Shown here in pieces: positions 8,669-15,647 of a DNA stretch of 35,371 nt. The stretch lies in the NCBI RefSeq assembly GCF_002386445.1, contig NZ_DGIR01000029.1, positions 1-35,371 of the forward strand, given 5' to 3'. Below the pieces are notes generated by a model, which was not told the origin of the DNA, searched no databases, and saw only the letters and a program-made list of their open reading frames with translations. Positions within the stretch are counted from its first letter, which is position 1, and each line of letters opens with the position of its first letter. A program made the position numbers and the translations under genes. The stretch is from Pseudomonas sp. UBA4617. Lineage in GTDB: Bacteria > Pseudomonadota > Gammaproteobacteria > Pseudomonadales > Pseudomonadaceae.

Positions 8669-8875
8669 TCACCCTGCATCAAAGCGCTTGTTCATCTGCT
8701 CGCAGTGCACCTGCGCATCCGTCCGGCTTGGATAACTGGGCTTGAGCCGTTCCTTGGCCTGATTGTCGTAGATGTCGAAGCCCCCGCAAACGGTAGCGGC
8801 GTAATAGCGACCACGCAGGTGGAACGACTCCTTTTCGATCGGTACAGCCGGAACGATAACGAATCTTGGTTGCAT
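8669..8875 (-). CDS. Short orphan protein (68 aa), unknown function
   Basis: Start chosen at 8875 because GGGAGG lies eight bases upstream; a longer reading from 8926 has no ribosome site. The product (starting MQPRFVIVPAVPIEKESFHL) has no signal peptide or membrane segment and contains two cysteines (ATVCGGFDIYD, VHCEQMNKRF). The pattern YYAATVCGGFDIYDN followed by a helical C-terminus looks like a small compact soluble protein. I do not recognise the family. It lies upstream of osmE in the same direction and could be cotranscribed with it. Confidence 0.65.
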   Translation of the reverse strand: MQPRFVIVPAVPIEKESFHLRGRYYAATVCGGFDIYDNQAKERLKPSYPSRTDAQVHCEQMNKRFDAG

Positions 8876-8984
8876 GTTTCGTGCCTCCCCAGGCAGAGAC
8901 CTAAGTATTAGTCTGGCCATGGGCAACCATCAAGGTGGCTCATGAATAAATCAGCGGGTGCGCAGCGCAGCTCGGCAGCCACGC

Positions 8985-9021
8985 TGTCATGAAATGAAAA
9001 CCCGCTGTCGTCCGATGCGAA
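8985..9021 (+). promoter_or_regulatory. Paired AraC-type operator upstream of the quinone oxidoreductase block
   Basis: Two 16-bp direct repeats, tgtcatgaaatgaaaa (8985-9000) and tgtcgtccgatgcgaa (9006-9021), spaced exactly 21 bp, two helical turns. They match a pair at 16739-16775 upstream of the hydrolase gene next to the AraC regulator; the first repeats differ at one base. A TTAC (9042-9045) starts 21 nt past the second repeat, the same distance as in the other promoter, and is likely part of the -10 (CTTACA, 9041-9046). The start codon is 82 nt downstream of the repeat. Binding by the AraC protein encoded at 15641-16645 is inference. Confidence 0.75.
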
Positions 9022-9102
9022 GCGCCCCGCACGCCAAGGGCTTACAGTCCAATCACCCAGAACTGACGCCTGGCGTCCAGATCGATGATTGGAGAGACAA
9101 GC

Positions 9103-10083
9103 ATGTCCAAAGTCGTACGTTTCCATCAGACCGGTGGCCCCGAGGTGTTGCGCTACGAGGACGCCGAGGTCGGCGAACCCGGCCCGGGGCAGGTGCGCTT
9201 GCGCCAGGTGGCGGTTGGCCTGAACTACGCCGACACCTATTTCCGCAACGGCACCTATCCGATCCCGCTGCCCAACGGCATCGGCGTGGAAGCTGCCGGC
9301 GTGGTAGAGGCCCTGGGCCAGGGCGTGACCCAGGTGGCGGTCGGTGACCGGGTCACCTACACCGGCTTTCTCAATACCCTGGGCGCCTATTGCACCGAAC
9401 GCCTGATTCCGGCTGCCGCATTGATCAAGCTGCCGGACACCATCGCCTTCGAAACGGCCGCGGCCATGACCATGCGTGGGCTGACCAGCGCCTACCTGCT
9501 GCGGCGGCTGCATGACTTCAAGCCTGGCGACAGCCTGCTGTTGCATGCTGCCGCGGGTGGGGTCGGCCTGATCGTCGCGCAGTGGGCGCGGTTGCTCGGG
9601 CTGAACGTGATCGGCACCGTGTCCAGCGAGGCCAAGGCCGAATTGGCCCGCGCGCATGGTTGCAGCCATGTCATCAACTACAGCGTCGAGGACGTGGCCA
9701 CGCGCGTGCGTGAGCTGACCGACGGGGTAGGGGTCAACGTGGTGTTCGACAGCGTGGGCAAGAGCACCTTCATGGGCTCGCTCGATTCACTCAAGCGCCG
9801 TGGCCTGATGGTCTGCGTCGGCACCGCCTCGGGCACGATCCCGCCGTTCGACCCGCAGCTGCTGGCGGTCAAGGGTTCGTTGCAACTCACGCGCCCGGCA
9901 CTGGCCGACTTCATCGCCGACCCGGCGGAAAAGGCCGACCTGGCCGGCGAGCTGTTCGACCACGTCAGCAGCGGGCGCATCCGTATCGAAATCAACCAGC
10001 ACTACGCGTTGCAGGATGCTGTCCAGGCCCACCGTGACCTGGAAGCGCGCAAGACCACCGGCTCGTCGATCTTCGTCATCTGA
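9103..10083 (+). CDS. Zinc-less quinone oxidoreductase / NADPH dehydrogenase (MDR family)
   Basis: 326 residues from ATG 9103, with GGAG eight bases upstream. Medium-chain reductase of the QOR type: N-terminal GroES-like domain (VGLNYADTYFRNGTYP), then a Rossmann domain with the NADPH-binding AAAGGVG at residues 149-155. It lacks the zinc-ligand cysteines of alcohol dehydrogenases. The family reduces quinones or enones using NADPH. First gene of an apparent operon that continues with the dioxygenase 13 nt downstream, and it stands directly after the AraC-type operator. In this setting it may reduce an alpha,beta-unsaturated intermediate rather than act as a general quinone reductase; that is speculation. 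Confidence 0.88.
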   Translation: MSKVVRFHQTGGPEVLRYEDAEVGEPGPGQVRLRQVAVGLNYADTYFRNGTYPIPLPNGIGVEAAGVVEALGQGVTQVAVGDRVTYTGFLNTLGAYCTERLIPAAALIKLPDTIAFETAAAMTMRGLTSAYLLRRLHDFKPGDSLLLHAAAGGVGLIVAQWARLLGLNVIGTVSSEAKAELARAHGCSHVINYSVEDVATRVRELTDGVGVNVVFDSVGKSTFMGSLDSLKRRGLMVCVGTASGTIPPFDPQLLAVKGSLQLTRPALADFIADPAEKADLAGELFDHVSSGRIRIEINQHYALQDAVQAHRDLEARKTTGSSIFVI

Positions 10084-10096
10084 AGAGGGCAACAGC

Positions 10097-10945
10097 ATGC
10101 ACATCGAACAACTGACCTGCGCGATCGGTGCCGAGGTAGGCGGGGTCAACCTGGCCGACGCGATTCACGACGACGACCTGTTCGCCGAGCTGCGCGCGCA
10201 GTTGCTCCGCCACCGTGTCCTGTTCCTGCGTGACCAGCACTTCAGCCGCGCCGAACACGTCGCCTTTGCCCGCCGTTTCGGCGACCTGGAAGACCACCCG
10301 GTGGCTGGGAGCGACCCTGAGCATCCGGGCCTGGTGCAGATCTACAAGTGCCCGGACCAGCCCAATGACCGTTATGAAAACGCCTGGCATACCGATGCCA
10401 CCTGGCGCGAAGCACCGCCCATGGGCTGCGTGCTGCGCTGCATCGAATGCCCGCCGGTGGGCGGTGACACGATGTGGGCGAACATGGTACTAGCGTATGA
10501 AAACCTGCCGAGCGATGTGAAGGCCAGGATCGAAGGCCTGCGCGCCCGTCACAGCATCGAAGCCAGCTTTGGTGCCGCCATGCCGCTGGAAAAGCGCCTG
10601 GCGCTGAAGGCGCAGTTCCCTGATGCCGAGCACCCGGTGGTGCGCACGCACCCGGAAACGGGCGAACAGGTGCTGTTCGTCAATGCCTTCACCACCCATT
10701 TCAGCAATTACCACACCCCGCAGCGGGTGCGCTTCGGCCAGGACGCCAACCCCGGCGCTGGTGACCTGCTGCGCTACCTGATCAGCCAGGCCTACCTGCC
10801 CGAGTACCAGGTGCGCTGGCGCTGGAAACCCGACAGCGTGGCGATCTGGGACAACCGCAGCACCCAGCACTACGCCGTCATGGACTACCCGCCGTGCCAT
10901 CGCAAGATGGAGCGCGCCGGGATCAAGGGCAGCCCGACGTTCTAG
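10097..10945 (+). CDS. TauD/TfdA-family Fe(II)/2-oxoglutarate dioxygenase
   Basis: 282 residues. Iron facial triad visible: His98 and Asp100 (WHTDATW) and distal His258 (RSTQHYAV), with Arg269 in CHRKMERAGI as the likely 2-oxoglutarate ligand. The N-terminus (LTCAIGAEVGGVNLAD) and RVLFLRDQHFS are typical for taurine dioxygenase, alkylsulfatase and TfdA relatives. These enzymes hydroxylate next to a sulfonate, sulfate ester, ether or amine and release it as sulfite, sulfate, phenol or similar. The actual substrate is not readable from the sequence. Start ATG at 10097 with GAAGAGGG upstream; 13 nt after the oxidoreductase. A short hairpin and A-rich motif separate it from the next gene. Confidence 0.88.
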   Translation: MHIEQLTCAIGAEVGGVNLADAIHDDDLFAELRAQLLRHRVLFLRDQHFSRAEHVAFARRFGDLEDHPVAGSDPEHPGLVQIYKCPDQPNDRYENAWHTDATWREAPPMGCVLRCIECPPVGGDTMWANMVLAYENLPSDVKARIEGLRARHSIEASFGAAMPLEKRLALKAQFPDAEHPVVRTHPETGEQVLFVNAFTTHFSNYHTPQRVRFGQDANPGAGDLLRYLISQAYLPEYQVRWRWKPDSVAIWDNRSTQHYAVMDYPPCHRKMERAGIKGSPTF

Positions 10946-10950
10946 GCCGG

Positions 10951-10983
10951 CCGCCACGCTCGGCGGCAACCGCACAATAACAA
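10951..10983 (+). promoter_or_regulatory. Intercistronic hairpin plus Crc/Hfq-type A-rich motif before the BKACE gene
   Basis: CCGCC (10951-10955) pairs with GGCGG (10962-10966). Then AATAACAA (10976-10983) fits the AAnAAnAA target of Hfq/Crc translational repression in Pseudomonas. The motif ends five bases before the GAGGA ribosome site (10988-10992) of the gene starting at 11000, a position suited to blocking ribosome entry. Confidence 0.5.
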
Positions 10984-10999
10984 TAGCGAGGACTACAGC

Positions 11000-12052
11000 A
11001 TGCAATTCTTCGACGATTCGTTGCACCCGGAAAACATGGAAAAGGTGGTGATCACCGTGGCCCCCTATGGCCCGGAGTGGATGCCCGAAGACTTCCCGGA
11101 AGATATCCCGCTGACCATGGACGAGCAGGTGCAGAAGGCCGTCGACTGCTACGAAGCAGGCGCCACCGTGTTGCACCTGCACGTGCGTGAACTGGACGGC
11201 AAAGGCTCCAAGCGCCTGTCGAAGTTCAACGAGCTGATTGCCGGGGTGCGCGAAGCGGTGCCGGACATGATCATCCAGGTGGGCGGGTCGATTTCCTTCG
11301 CCCCGGAAAGCGAGGGCGAGGCGGCCAAGTGGCTGTCGGACGACACCCGGCACATGCTTGCCGAGCTGACGCCGCGCCCCGACCAGGTGACCGTCGCCAT
11401 CAACACCACGCAGATGAACATCATGGAGCTGCTGTACCCCGAATACCTGCAAGGCACCTCGCTGGCCAGCCCGGCGATCCATGCCGCCTACAGCGAGATG
11501 ACCGTGCCGGCCGGCCCGGCCTGGGTGCGCGAACACCTGCGCCGCCTGCAGGCCAGCAACATCCAGCCGCATTTCCAGCTGACCGGCATGCATGCCCTGG
11601 AAACCCTCGAGCGCATCGTCCGCCGCGGTGACTACATGGGCCCGCTGAACCTGACCTGGATCGGCATTGGTGGCGGCTTCGACGGCCCCAACCCGTTCAA
11701 CTTCTTCAACTTCATCCACCGCGCGCCGGACGGTTGCACGCTGACCGCCGAGTCGCTGCTGAAGAACGTGCTGCCGTTCAACACCATGGCCCTGGCCATG
11801 GGCCTGCACCCGCGCTGTGGCAACGAAGACACCATCATCGACCAGCAGGGCAAGCGCTTCACTTCGGTGCAGCAGATCCAGCAGACCGTGCGCGTGGCCC
11901 ATGAACTCGGACGGGAGATTGCCACTGGCAAGCAAGCCCGCGCCATCTACCGCATCGGGCAGCAGTACGACAGCATCGAGCAGACCCTCAAGGCCAACGG
12001 CATGGCGCCGAATCGCCAGCCGGGTGTGAAGGGCGTGCCGCAGCGCGGCTGA
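11000..12052 (+). CDS. BKACE-family beta-keto acid cleavage enzyme (DUF849)
   Basis: 350 residues, TIM-barrel Zn enzyme family whose founding member is the 3-keto-5-aminohexanoate cleavage enzyme. Family marks: VVITVAP near the N-terminus, HLHVRE with metal ligands His59 and His61, and GLHPRCGNED in which Glu276 would be the third ligand. The family reaction is beta-keto acid + acetyl-CoA giving acetoacetate + a new CoA ester; substrates range from 3-keto-5-aminohexanoate to dehydrocarnitine. The exact substrate cannot be read here. It carries extensions compared with typical ~280-310-residue members. Located between a dioxygenase and an MFS transporter, so it probably cleaves a downstream catabolic intermediate. 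GAGGA precedes the start. Confidence 0.85.
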   Translation: MQFFDDSLHPENMEKVVITVAPYGPEWMPEDFPEDIPLTMDEQVQKAVDCYEAGATVLHLHVRELDGKGSKRLSKFNELIAGVREAVPDMIIQVGGSISFAPESEGEAAKWLSDDTRHMLAELTPRPDQVTVAINTTQMNIMELLYPEYLQGTSLASPAIHAAYSEMTVPAGPAWVREHLRRLQASNIQPHFQLTGMHALETLERIVRRGDYMGPLNLTWIGIGGGFDGPNPFNFFNFIHRAPDGCTLTAESLLKNVLPFNTMALAMGLHPRCGNEDTIIDQQGKRFTSVQQIQQTVRVAHELGREIATGKQARAIYRIGQQYDSIEQTLKANGMAPNRQPGVKGVPQRG

Positions 12053-12071
12053 TGCAGGTACGGCAGGGCCC

Positions 12072-12165
12072 GGCCTCTTCGCGGGCATGCCCGCTCACAC
12101 AGGTGCGGTACTGGCCCAAAGGTCGCCGCTGTCCCTGTGGGAGCGGGCGAGCCCGCGAAGAGGCC
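12072..12165. repeat. Inverted pair of P. putida-type REP palindromes
   Basis: Left copy begins GGCCTCTTCGCGGG (12072-12085), and the right copy, its reverse complement with minor differences, ends CCCGCGAAGAGGCC at 12165. Each copy also contains an internal GCGGGC/GCCCGC stem. The pair sits between the BKACE and MFS genes and could fold into one long hairpin that ends or stabilises the upstream transcript. Confidence 0.8.
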
Positions 12166-12199
12166 CGCAAAAGCAACATGAATGTTGGCTGTAACCCAT

Positions 12200-12213
12200 A
12201 ACAACAAGAACAA
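12200..12213 (+). promoter_or_regulatory. Crc/Hfq-type A-rich motif before the MFS gene
   Basis: AACAACAAGAACAA is a 14-nt unbroken AAnAAnAAnAAnAA run, the strongest match in the window to the catabolite-repression motif. It lies 17 nt before the AAGGAGG ribosome site (12231-12237) of the transporter gene. Confidence 0.55.
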
Positions 12214-12241
12214 CCTCACGCCCCATACCCAAGGAGGCAAC

Positions 12242-13558
12242 ATGGCCACCTACCTCGCCAGTGCCGAAAAACCCGGCACCGACACTGCCCACAGCGTCCC
12301 CCGGCGCTATGCCTGGGTGGTCTTCGCCCTGACCTTCGGCCTGCTGATCTCCGACTACATGTCGCGCCAGGTGCTCAATGCAGTATTCCCGCTGCTCAAG
12401 GGCGAATGGGCGCTGAGCGACAGCCAGCTCGGCCTGCTCAGCGGCATCGTCGCGCTGATGGTCGGCCTGCTGACCTTCCCGTTGTCGCTGCTGGCCGACC
12501 GCTTCGGCCGGGTACGCAGCCTGGTACTGATGGCAGTGCTGTGGAGCCTGGCCACCCTCGGCTGTGCCCTGGCCGAAAACTACCCGCAAATGTTCATCGC
12601 GCGCTTTCTGGTCGGGGTCGGCGAGGCGGCCTATGGCAGTGTCGGCATCGCCGTGGTGGTCGCCGTGTTCCCTCGCGACATGCGCTCGACCCTGGCCGGC
12701 GCCTTCATGGCCGGCGGCATGTTCGGCTCGGTACTGGGCATAGCCTTGGGCGGCGTGTTGGCCCAGCACCTGGGCTGGCGCTGGGCATTCGCCGGCATGG
12801 CGTTGTTCGGCCTGATGCTGGCAGCGTTGTACCCGCTGATCGTCAAGGAAGCGCGCATTGCTCCCAAGTGCGTCCAACCGATGCAGGGCAACGCCAGCCG
12901 ACCGCTACGCAGCCTGTACAGCAGCCGTTCGGTCATCGCGGCCTATGTCGGCAGCGGCCTGCAGCTGTTCGTCGGTGGCACAGTGATCGTCTGGATACCC
13001 AGCTACCTGAACCGCTATTACGCCATGGACACCGACCGCGCCGGGGCGATTGCAGCAGTGATCGTGCTGTGCAGCGGCATTGGCATGATCCTCTGCGCCA
13101 TGCTCTGCGATCGCCTCGGGCGGCACCGCCCGGAGCGCAAGATCAGCCTGGCCATCGCCTATTGCCTGGGTAGTTGCGCGCTGTTGTCCATTGCCTTCGC
13201 GTTGCCAGCCGGTACCGCCCAGCTGGTGCTTGTCTGCCTGGGCATGATGATTGCCGCCGGCACCAACGGCCCGTCCAGTGCGATGGTCGCCAACCTCACC
13301 CACGCTGCGGTGCACGGCACGGCATTCGCCACCCTGACCCTGGCCAACAACCTCTTGGGCCTGGCCACCGGGCCGCTGGTCACCGGGCGTATCTCCGACC
13401 TGATCGGCCTGCAGGCGGCCTTCCAACTGGTACCGCTGATGAGCATCGGCGCAGCGCTGGTGTTCTTCCTTGCCAAACGGCATTACCAAGGTGACATGGA
13501 GCGTCTGCACACGCCGGCTCACGAAGCTGCCGGCGCACCCCGGGAGTTGAAACCGTGA
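12242..13558 (+). CDS. MFS transporter (substrate unknown)
   Basis: 438 residues, about 12 hydrophobic segments. The family loop motif is present between segments 2 and 3 (LLADRFGRVRSL), with RFLVGVGEAAYGSVG in the fourth/fifth helix region, a cytoplasmic loop near residue 220 and a second, weaker motif (MLCDRLGRHRPERK). ATG 12242 is chosen for AAGGAGG five bases before it; an upstream in-frame start lies inside the A-rich leader. The family is nearest to organic-anion or sugar-acid importers of the major facilitator superfamily, but no substrate is evident. The stop codon overlaps the GTG of the next gene, so transporter and the three following genes form a tight unit. Confidence 0.88.
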   Translation: MATYLASAEKPGTDTAHSVPRRYAWVVFALTFGLLISDYMSRQVLNAVFPLLKGEWALSDSQLGLLSGIVALMVGLLTFPLSLLADRFGRVRSLVLMAVLWSLATLGCALAENYPQMFIARFLVGVGEAAYGSVGIAVVVAVFPRDMRSTLAGAFMAGGMFGSVLGIALGGVLAQHLGWRWAFAGMALFGLMLAALYPLIVKEARIAPKCVQPMQGNASRPLRSLYSSRSVIAAYVGSGLQLFVGGTVIVWIPSYLNRYYAMDTDRAGAIAAVIVLCSGIGMILCAMLCDRLGRHRPERKISLAIAYCLGSCALLSIAFALPAGTAQLVLVCLGMMIAAGTNGPSSAMVANLTHAAVHGTAFATLTLANNLLGLATGPLVTGRISDLIGLQAAFQLVPLMSIGAALVFFLAKRHYQGDMERLHTPAHEAAGAPRELKP

Positions 13559-14208
13559 AACAGTTGTTGTCCGTCGAGGTGTTCTTCGATCTGGTCTGCC
13601 CATGGTGCCTGATCGGCCAGCGGCACCTGCAGGCCGCCCTGTTGCTGTTGCGTCGCGAACGGCCACAGCTGCAAGTCCAACTGCACTGGCGCGGGGTACA
13701 GTTGCTGCCAGGCTTACCGGCCAGCGGCCTGCCGTTCCATGCGTTCTACCTGCAGCGCCTGGGCAGCGAGGAGGCGCTCCGCGAGCGCCAGGCGCAGGTG
13801 CGCGCCGCCGCGAGCGTGGTCGGTGAAGACATCGATTTTTCGCGCATCCGCCGCATGCCCAATACCGGCAATGCCCATCGGCTGCTGCAGCGGGCCGCCG
13901 GGTTGCTGGGCTCCTCGCAACAGGAAGCCTTGCTGGCACAACTATTCATTGCCTATTTCCACCAGGGCCGTGACCTGGGGGATAGCCGCGTGTTGCTCGG
14001 CATCGCCCGGCGTTTCGGGCTGCAAGCTGTTCAGCTTGCCGATTGCCTGCGCGACGACGGCAGCCCGTTCCTCGATGGGGCAGGGCGCGCAGGCAGCGCC
14101 GTGCCGCGATTTCGCTTCAACCAGGGGCCACTCATTGCTGGCGCGCAACCCGCCGAGGTGCTGTTCACCGCCATGATCGCAGCCCTGCAAGAGGTTGAAC
14201 GGGCATGA
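13555..14208 (+). CDS. DsbA/FrnE-family thiol oxidoreductase-like protein (CPWC)
   Basis: 217 residues from a GTG that overlaps the previous stop (GTGA), with GGGAG eight bases upstream. Thioredoxin-fold protein with CPWC at residues 15-18 (FDLVCPWCLIG). The helical insertion and overall layout match the 2-hydroxychromene-2-carboxylate isomerase/DsbA-FrnE group. There is no signal peptide, so it acts in the cytoplasm, unlike DsbA itself. Members do disulfide exchange or glutathione-dependent isomerisation. In this cluster it could handle a thiol conjugate or protect a metal/cysteine centre such as the neighbouring Rieske protein, which overlaps its stop codon; this is inference. Confidence 0.85.
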   Translation: MKQLLSVEVFFDLVCPWCLIGQRHLQAALLLLRRERPQLQVQLHWRGVQLLPGLPASGLPFHAFYLQRLGSEEALRERQAQVRAAASVVGEDIDFSRIRRMPNTGNAHRLLQRAAGLLGSSQQEALLAQLFIAYFHQGRDLGDSRVLLGIARRFGLQAVQLADCLRDDGSPFLDGAGRAGSAVPRFRFNQGPLIAGAQPAEVLFTAMIAALQEVERA

Positions 14209-14531
14209 GGCGGCGCATTGCATTGGCCCCCAGCCAGGTCCCGGAGCGCAACGGCCGTGCGCTGTTGACCTGCGAAGGGCGCAGCGTCGCGCTGTTCAAT
14301 GTCGCCGATTCGCTCTACGCCATCGACGACAGCTGCCCGCACCAGGGCGCGTCGTTGTGCAGCGGGCGCCTGGAAGGTCGGGTCATCCAGTGCTGCGCGC
14401 ATGGCCTGCGTTTCGACCTGGCCAGCGGCTATCTGGTGAATTCCACGGCATTGAAGGTTGCCAGTTACCCGGTCGAACAACAGGGTGGGCAGGTCTACAT
14501 CGTGTTTGATAATGAGGAGGCGGAGCAATGA
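14205..14531 (+). CDS. Rieske-type [2Fe-2S] ferredoxin-like protein
   Basis: 108 residues, a single Rieske domain. The cluster ligands are Cys44 and His46 (SCPHQGASL) and Cys63 and His66 (QCCAHGLRFDL); an extra Cys64 sits beside the third ligand. Stand-alone Rieske ferredoxins pass electrons to oxygenases or act as small assimilatory subunits. No Rieske oxygenase alpha subunit or reductase is present in the window, so its electron partner is unclear; the TauD-type enzyme does not normally need one. It overlaps both neighbours by 4 nt (ATGA), so it belongs to the same transcript as the DsbA-like and exporter genes. Confidence 0.9.
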   Translation: MRRRIALAPSQVPERNGRALLTCEGRSVALFNVADSLYAIDDSCPHQGASLCSGRLEGRVIQCCAHGLRFDLASGYLVNSTALKVASYPVEQQGGQVYIVFDNEEAEQ

Positions 14532-15550
14532 ACACACTGGCATTGAGCGCTGCCCATCAACGCGTCCGCGCCCTCGCCCCAGGGGTGGTGGTCAGCCTGA
14601 TCGTGGGCGCTGCCGCCAGCTTTCTCAGTGAGCACTATGGGGCGCCAGTCATGCTGTTTGCCCTGCTGCTGGGGATGGCACTGAATTTTCTCGCGTTCGA
14701 TGGCCCCTGCAAGGCCGGCATCGAATTCACCGCGCGCACGGTACTCCGCCTGGGTGTAGCGCTGCTTGGCATGCGCATCACCCTCGACCAGATCGCCAGC
14801 CTTGGCTGGAAACCCGTGGTTCTGGTGGTCACCCTGGTGGTGGTGACCATCCTCGCCTCGGTGGTAGTGGCCAAGGCGCTGGGTTTTTCACGGCTGTTCG
14901 GCATGCTCACCGGAGGGGCGACGGCCATTTGTGGCGCTTCGGCGGCGCTGGCGCTGGCTGCCGCCTTGCCCCAGCACCCGCGCAAGGAGCATGCGACGCT
15001 GTTCACCGTGATCGGCGTGTCGGCGCTGTCGACCCTGGCGATGATCCTGTATCCGATGATTGTCCAGTGGCTGCACTTGTCGCCTGCTGAGGCCGGGGTC
15101 TTCCTTGGCGCAACCATCCACGATGTGGCTCAGGTGGTGGGGGCGGGTTACAGCATGTCCACCGAGACCGGTGACATCGCCACCGTGGTCAAGCTGATGC
15201 GGGTGGCCATGCTACTGCCGGTCATTGTCTGCGCGGCGATGATCACCCGTCGCCACGGCCTTGAAACTGGTGGCCAACGGCCACCCTTGTTGCCCTGGTT
15301 TGCGGTCGGCTTCCTGCTTCTGGCCTGCCTCAACAGCACCGGGTGGGTGCCGGTGGCGGTGCAGGGCGGCATCAATGACCTGTCGCGCGGCTGCCTGGTG
15401 GTGGCGATCAGTGCCCTGGGTATGAAGACCCAGCTCAAGGCGCTGGCCTCGGTCGGCTTCAAACCCATTGCGCTGATGGTTGGGGAAAGCGTGTTTCTGG
15501 TGCTGCTGGTGCTGGCGTTGATGCACTGGGGGCTGCAACCTTCCGCCTGA
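14528..15550 (+). CDS. YeiH/PSE-family putative sulfate/sulfite exporter (PF03601)
   Basis: 340 residues with about 10 membrane segments. Recognisable family blocks: ALLLGMALNFLAF, TVLRLGVALLGMRITLDQI, GGATAICGASAALALAAALP, FLGATIHDVAQVVGAGYS and SALGMKTQLKAL. The family is annotated as putative sulfate exporter, a label derived from association with organosulfur metabolism; transport has been shown for few members as far as I know. The start codon overlaps the Rieske gene stop (ATGA). It is the last gene of the block that begins at 9103 or 12242 and is followed by hairpins. Combined with a TauD-type enzyme it hints at sulfite or sulfate release, which is a hypothesis. Confidence 0.9.
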   Translation: MNTLALSAAHQRVRALAPGVVVSLIVGAAASFLSEHYGAPVMLFALLLGMALNFLAFDGPCKAGIEFTARTVLRLGVALLGMRITLDQIASLGWKPVVLVVTLVVVTILASVVVAKALGFSRLFGMLTGGATAICGASAALALAAALPQHPRKEHATLFTVIGVSALSTLAMILYPMIVQWLHLSPAEAGVFLGATIHDVAQVVGAGYSMSTETGDIATVVKLMRVAMLLPVIVCAAMITRRHGLETGGQRPPLLPWFAVGFLLLACLNSTGWVPVAVQGGINDLSRGCLVVAISALGMKTQLKALASVGFKPIALMVGESVFLVLLVLALMHWGLQPSA

Positions 15551-15567
15551 CGCATTCACTGGTAGCA

Positions 15568-15647
15568 GCGGCTTCAGCCGCGATCACCGGCAAAGCCGGT
15601 GCCGTCCACGGGGTCGCCTGCTTCGCGGATAAATCCGCTCCTACACT
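15568..15647. repeat. REP-like hairpin cluster between exporter and AraC gene
   Basis: Three palindromic pieces in a row: GCGGC/GCCGC (15568-15581), CACCGGC/GCCGGTG (15585-15601), and CGCGGATAAATCCGCTCCTAC ending over the AraC stop codon (15641-15643). The last is the reverse of the common P. putida GTAGGAGCGGATT REP. The exporter and AraC genes converge here, so it probably serves as a two-way transcript end. Confidence 0.7.

Noticed and set aside
12072..12165. Inverted repeats considered as IS or transposon ends
   Set aside because: No transposase or target duplication; the sequence fits REP palindromes found elsewhere in the window.
14205..14531. Rieske protein as the ferredoxin of an aromatic-ring dioxygenase
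   Set aside because: No oxygenase alpha or beta subunit or reductase gene in the window; the nearby dioxygenase is of the 2-oxoglutarate type and needs none.
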